From Polyodon spathula (taxonomy: Eukaryota > Chordata > Actinopteri > Acipenseriformes > Polyodontidae): a DNA stretch of 64,000 nucleotides. The stretch lies in contig NC_054564.1 in the NCBI RefSeq assembly GCF_017654505.1, positions 7,478,838 through 7,542,837 of the forward strand, read 5' to 3'. The position numbers and the translations under genes are program-made. Shown piece by piece: positions 63,050 to 64,000 of the stretch (positions within the stretch are counted from its first letter, which is position 1; each line of letters opens with the position of its first letter). Under the pieces are notes generated by a model, which saw only the letters and a list, made by a program, of their open reading frames with translations, had not been told where the DNA came from and made no database searches.

Positions 63050-63260
63050 CAGTTGCAGAGTTCAAGTTACTTGAAATTAAAATGTTATAGCGAACTTGAA
63101 CTCAGCAACGGTAAGAGCTGAAAACAATTAAGAAGGTCTAATTAAGCAAGTGATCAGTTCAATGAAGAGTCTAGTTCAGTAACTGAGAGCTTGGTTGGAA
63201 TGGAAACCAGCAGCCACAGGGGGTCCCCGGGACCAGGGTTGGGAAGCCCTGCTCTGCGCT
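63050..63260. repeat. dispersed non-autonomous repeat fragment
   Basis: AATTAAGAAGGTCTAATTAA and GGTCCCCGGGACCAGGGTTG are words of a repeat that I recognise from many fish genomes but cannot name. It follows the 58-bp array directly. Confidence 0.45.
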
Positions 63261-64000
63261 GTGCTGATGGTGCAGATTCAGGTGTTTCAGGTCGCAGTAA
63301 CACTCAGATGCAGCATTCAGTGCTCAGAGGTGAGTGTGTTTAACCCCAGTGTGCCAAGCAGGTTTCAATGAGCCTGTGCAGTGCTGTTGCTAAACTCCCT
63401 TTCAACCCACACCCAGCCCCTGTCGAGGCTTCTCACTCGGCACCTGTTCATTTCTCTTGGACTGAAGTCAACAGCCCTTAACAGCTTTCCCATTGTCAAT
63501 TAGCCTCGGCCACATTCCTGGATTGCTTTCGTTCACAGGACTCTCAATGAACCCGCTGGCTTGCTGGTGACCAGCCTTCCCTAATGATCTGCAGTGGCAG
63601 TGCGATGCAGGCAGACAGAGAGACGGGCAGACCGTAAATCCCTTTAGCATTAGCATGAAGGCAAATGCAGGGGAGATGCGCAGGCACACAGGTAAACGGA
63701 CAGACAGGTGTGTTCCTGTGAGGTTTGCAGACAATGCAGGTATCCGTTTCTGAAAGGTTTTTGGGGGTCGAGCCCAGCATTGGGAGTTTGTTTGCTTGCT
63801 TTGTTTCGTTTTCATTTGCTTGGGTTCGACCTTCTTGGTGGGAGGACCCACGGAGGTCTGAAGCCCTCCCAAACTGTGCCTGTCTGCCGCCGGTATGGAA
63901 ATGCGAGAAGATTGACTCAGCTGGGAACCCTAATGGCTCCCACTGAATTTCCATAATGATACGCAAAGTGATTTCTAACTCCACTCTTCTCCTGGTAAAC
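63261..64000. other. right-hand edge, nothing recognised
   Basis: Short open frames on both strands show no family resemblance. No splice-bounded exon is apparent. Confidence 0.4.

Noticed and set aside
63468..63984. Two overlapping minus frames of 134 and 146 codons
   Set aside because: No family resemblance and no splice sites that would join them to a gene; likely chance.

Overview
The window is eukaryotic, from a vertebrate and most likely a ray-finned fish. Genes are split by GT-AG introns, there are no bacterial-style operons, and the sequence is full of microsatellites, minisatellites and relics of fish-type LINEs and SINEs. The protein sequences and repeat types would suit a non-teleost fish (sturgeon, paddlefish, gar or bowfin), but that is inference; the species cannot be fixed from the sequence alone.

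Two complete protein-coding genes are present, both on the minus strand. lgi3 (leucine-rich glioma-inactivated 3, a secreted LRR/EPTP synaptic protein) occupies 666-7307 in nine coding exons that join in frame to 547 aa. fgfr1 (fibroblast growth factor receptor 1) has 17 coding exons counting both alternative Ig-III exons, from the signal peptide at 48933-49017 to the stop codon at 20767. It joins in frame to 813 aa with exon IIIc or 815 aa with exon IIIb. A probable non-coding first exon of fgfr1 lies near 57960-58400. All exon lengths and phases agree with each other.

Layout: 1-665, lgi3 3' flank and 3' UTR; 666-7307, lgi3, whose intron 1 holds a 42-bp minisatellite built from a tRNA-like SINE head; 7308-8538, lgi3 5' flank; 8539-10045, a 30-bp minisatellite of about 50 copies; 10046-19400, intergenic DNA with an L2-type LINE relic, an interstitial telomeric tract, a second LINE ORF2 relic and possible conserved non-coding DNA; 19400-20766, fgfr1 3' UTR; 20767-49129, fgfr1 coding exons; 49130-57959, intron 1 with an LTR-like element and a TAAT-rich enhancer-like stretch; 57960-64000, probable first exon, promoter region and upstream DNA with a 58-bp tandem repeat also found in intron 1.

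The most informative observations are: the retained non-canonical GA 5' splice site that makes the VT+ isoform of fgfr1; the close same-strand linkage of lgi3 and fgfr1, which echoes the LGI1-FGFR2 and LGI2-FGFR3 chromosome pairs in human; an extra intron in the lgi3 EPTP-coding region; an E-box-bearing minisatellite upstream of lgi3; and telomeric repeats sitting at the deletion junction of a LINE. No RNA gene, CRISPR array or new multi-gene system was found.
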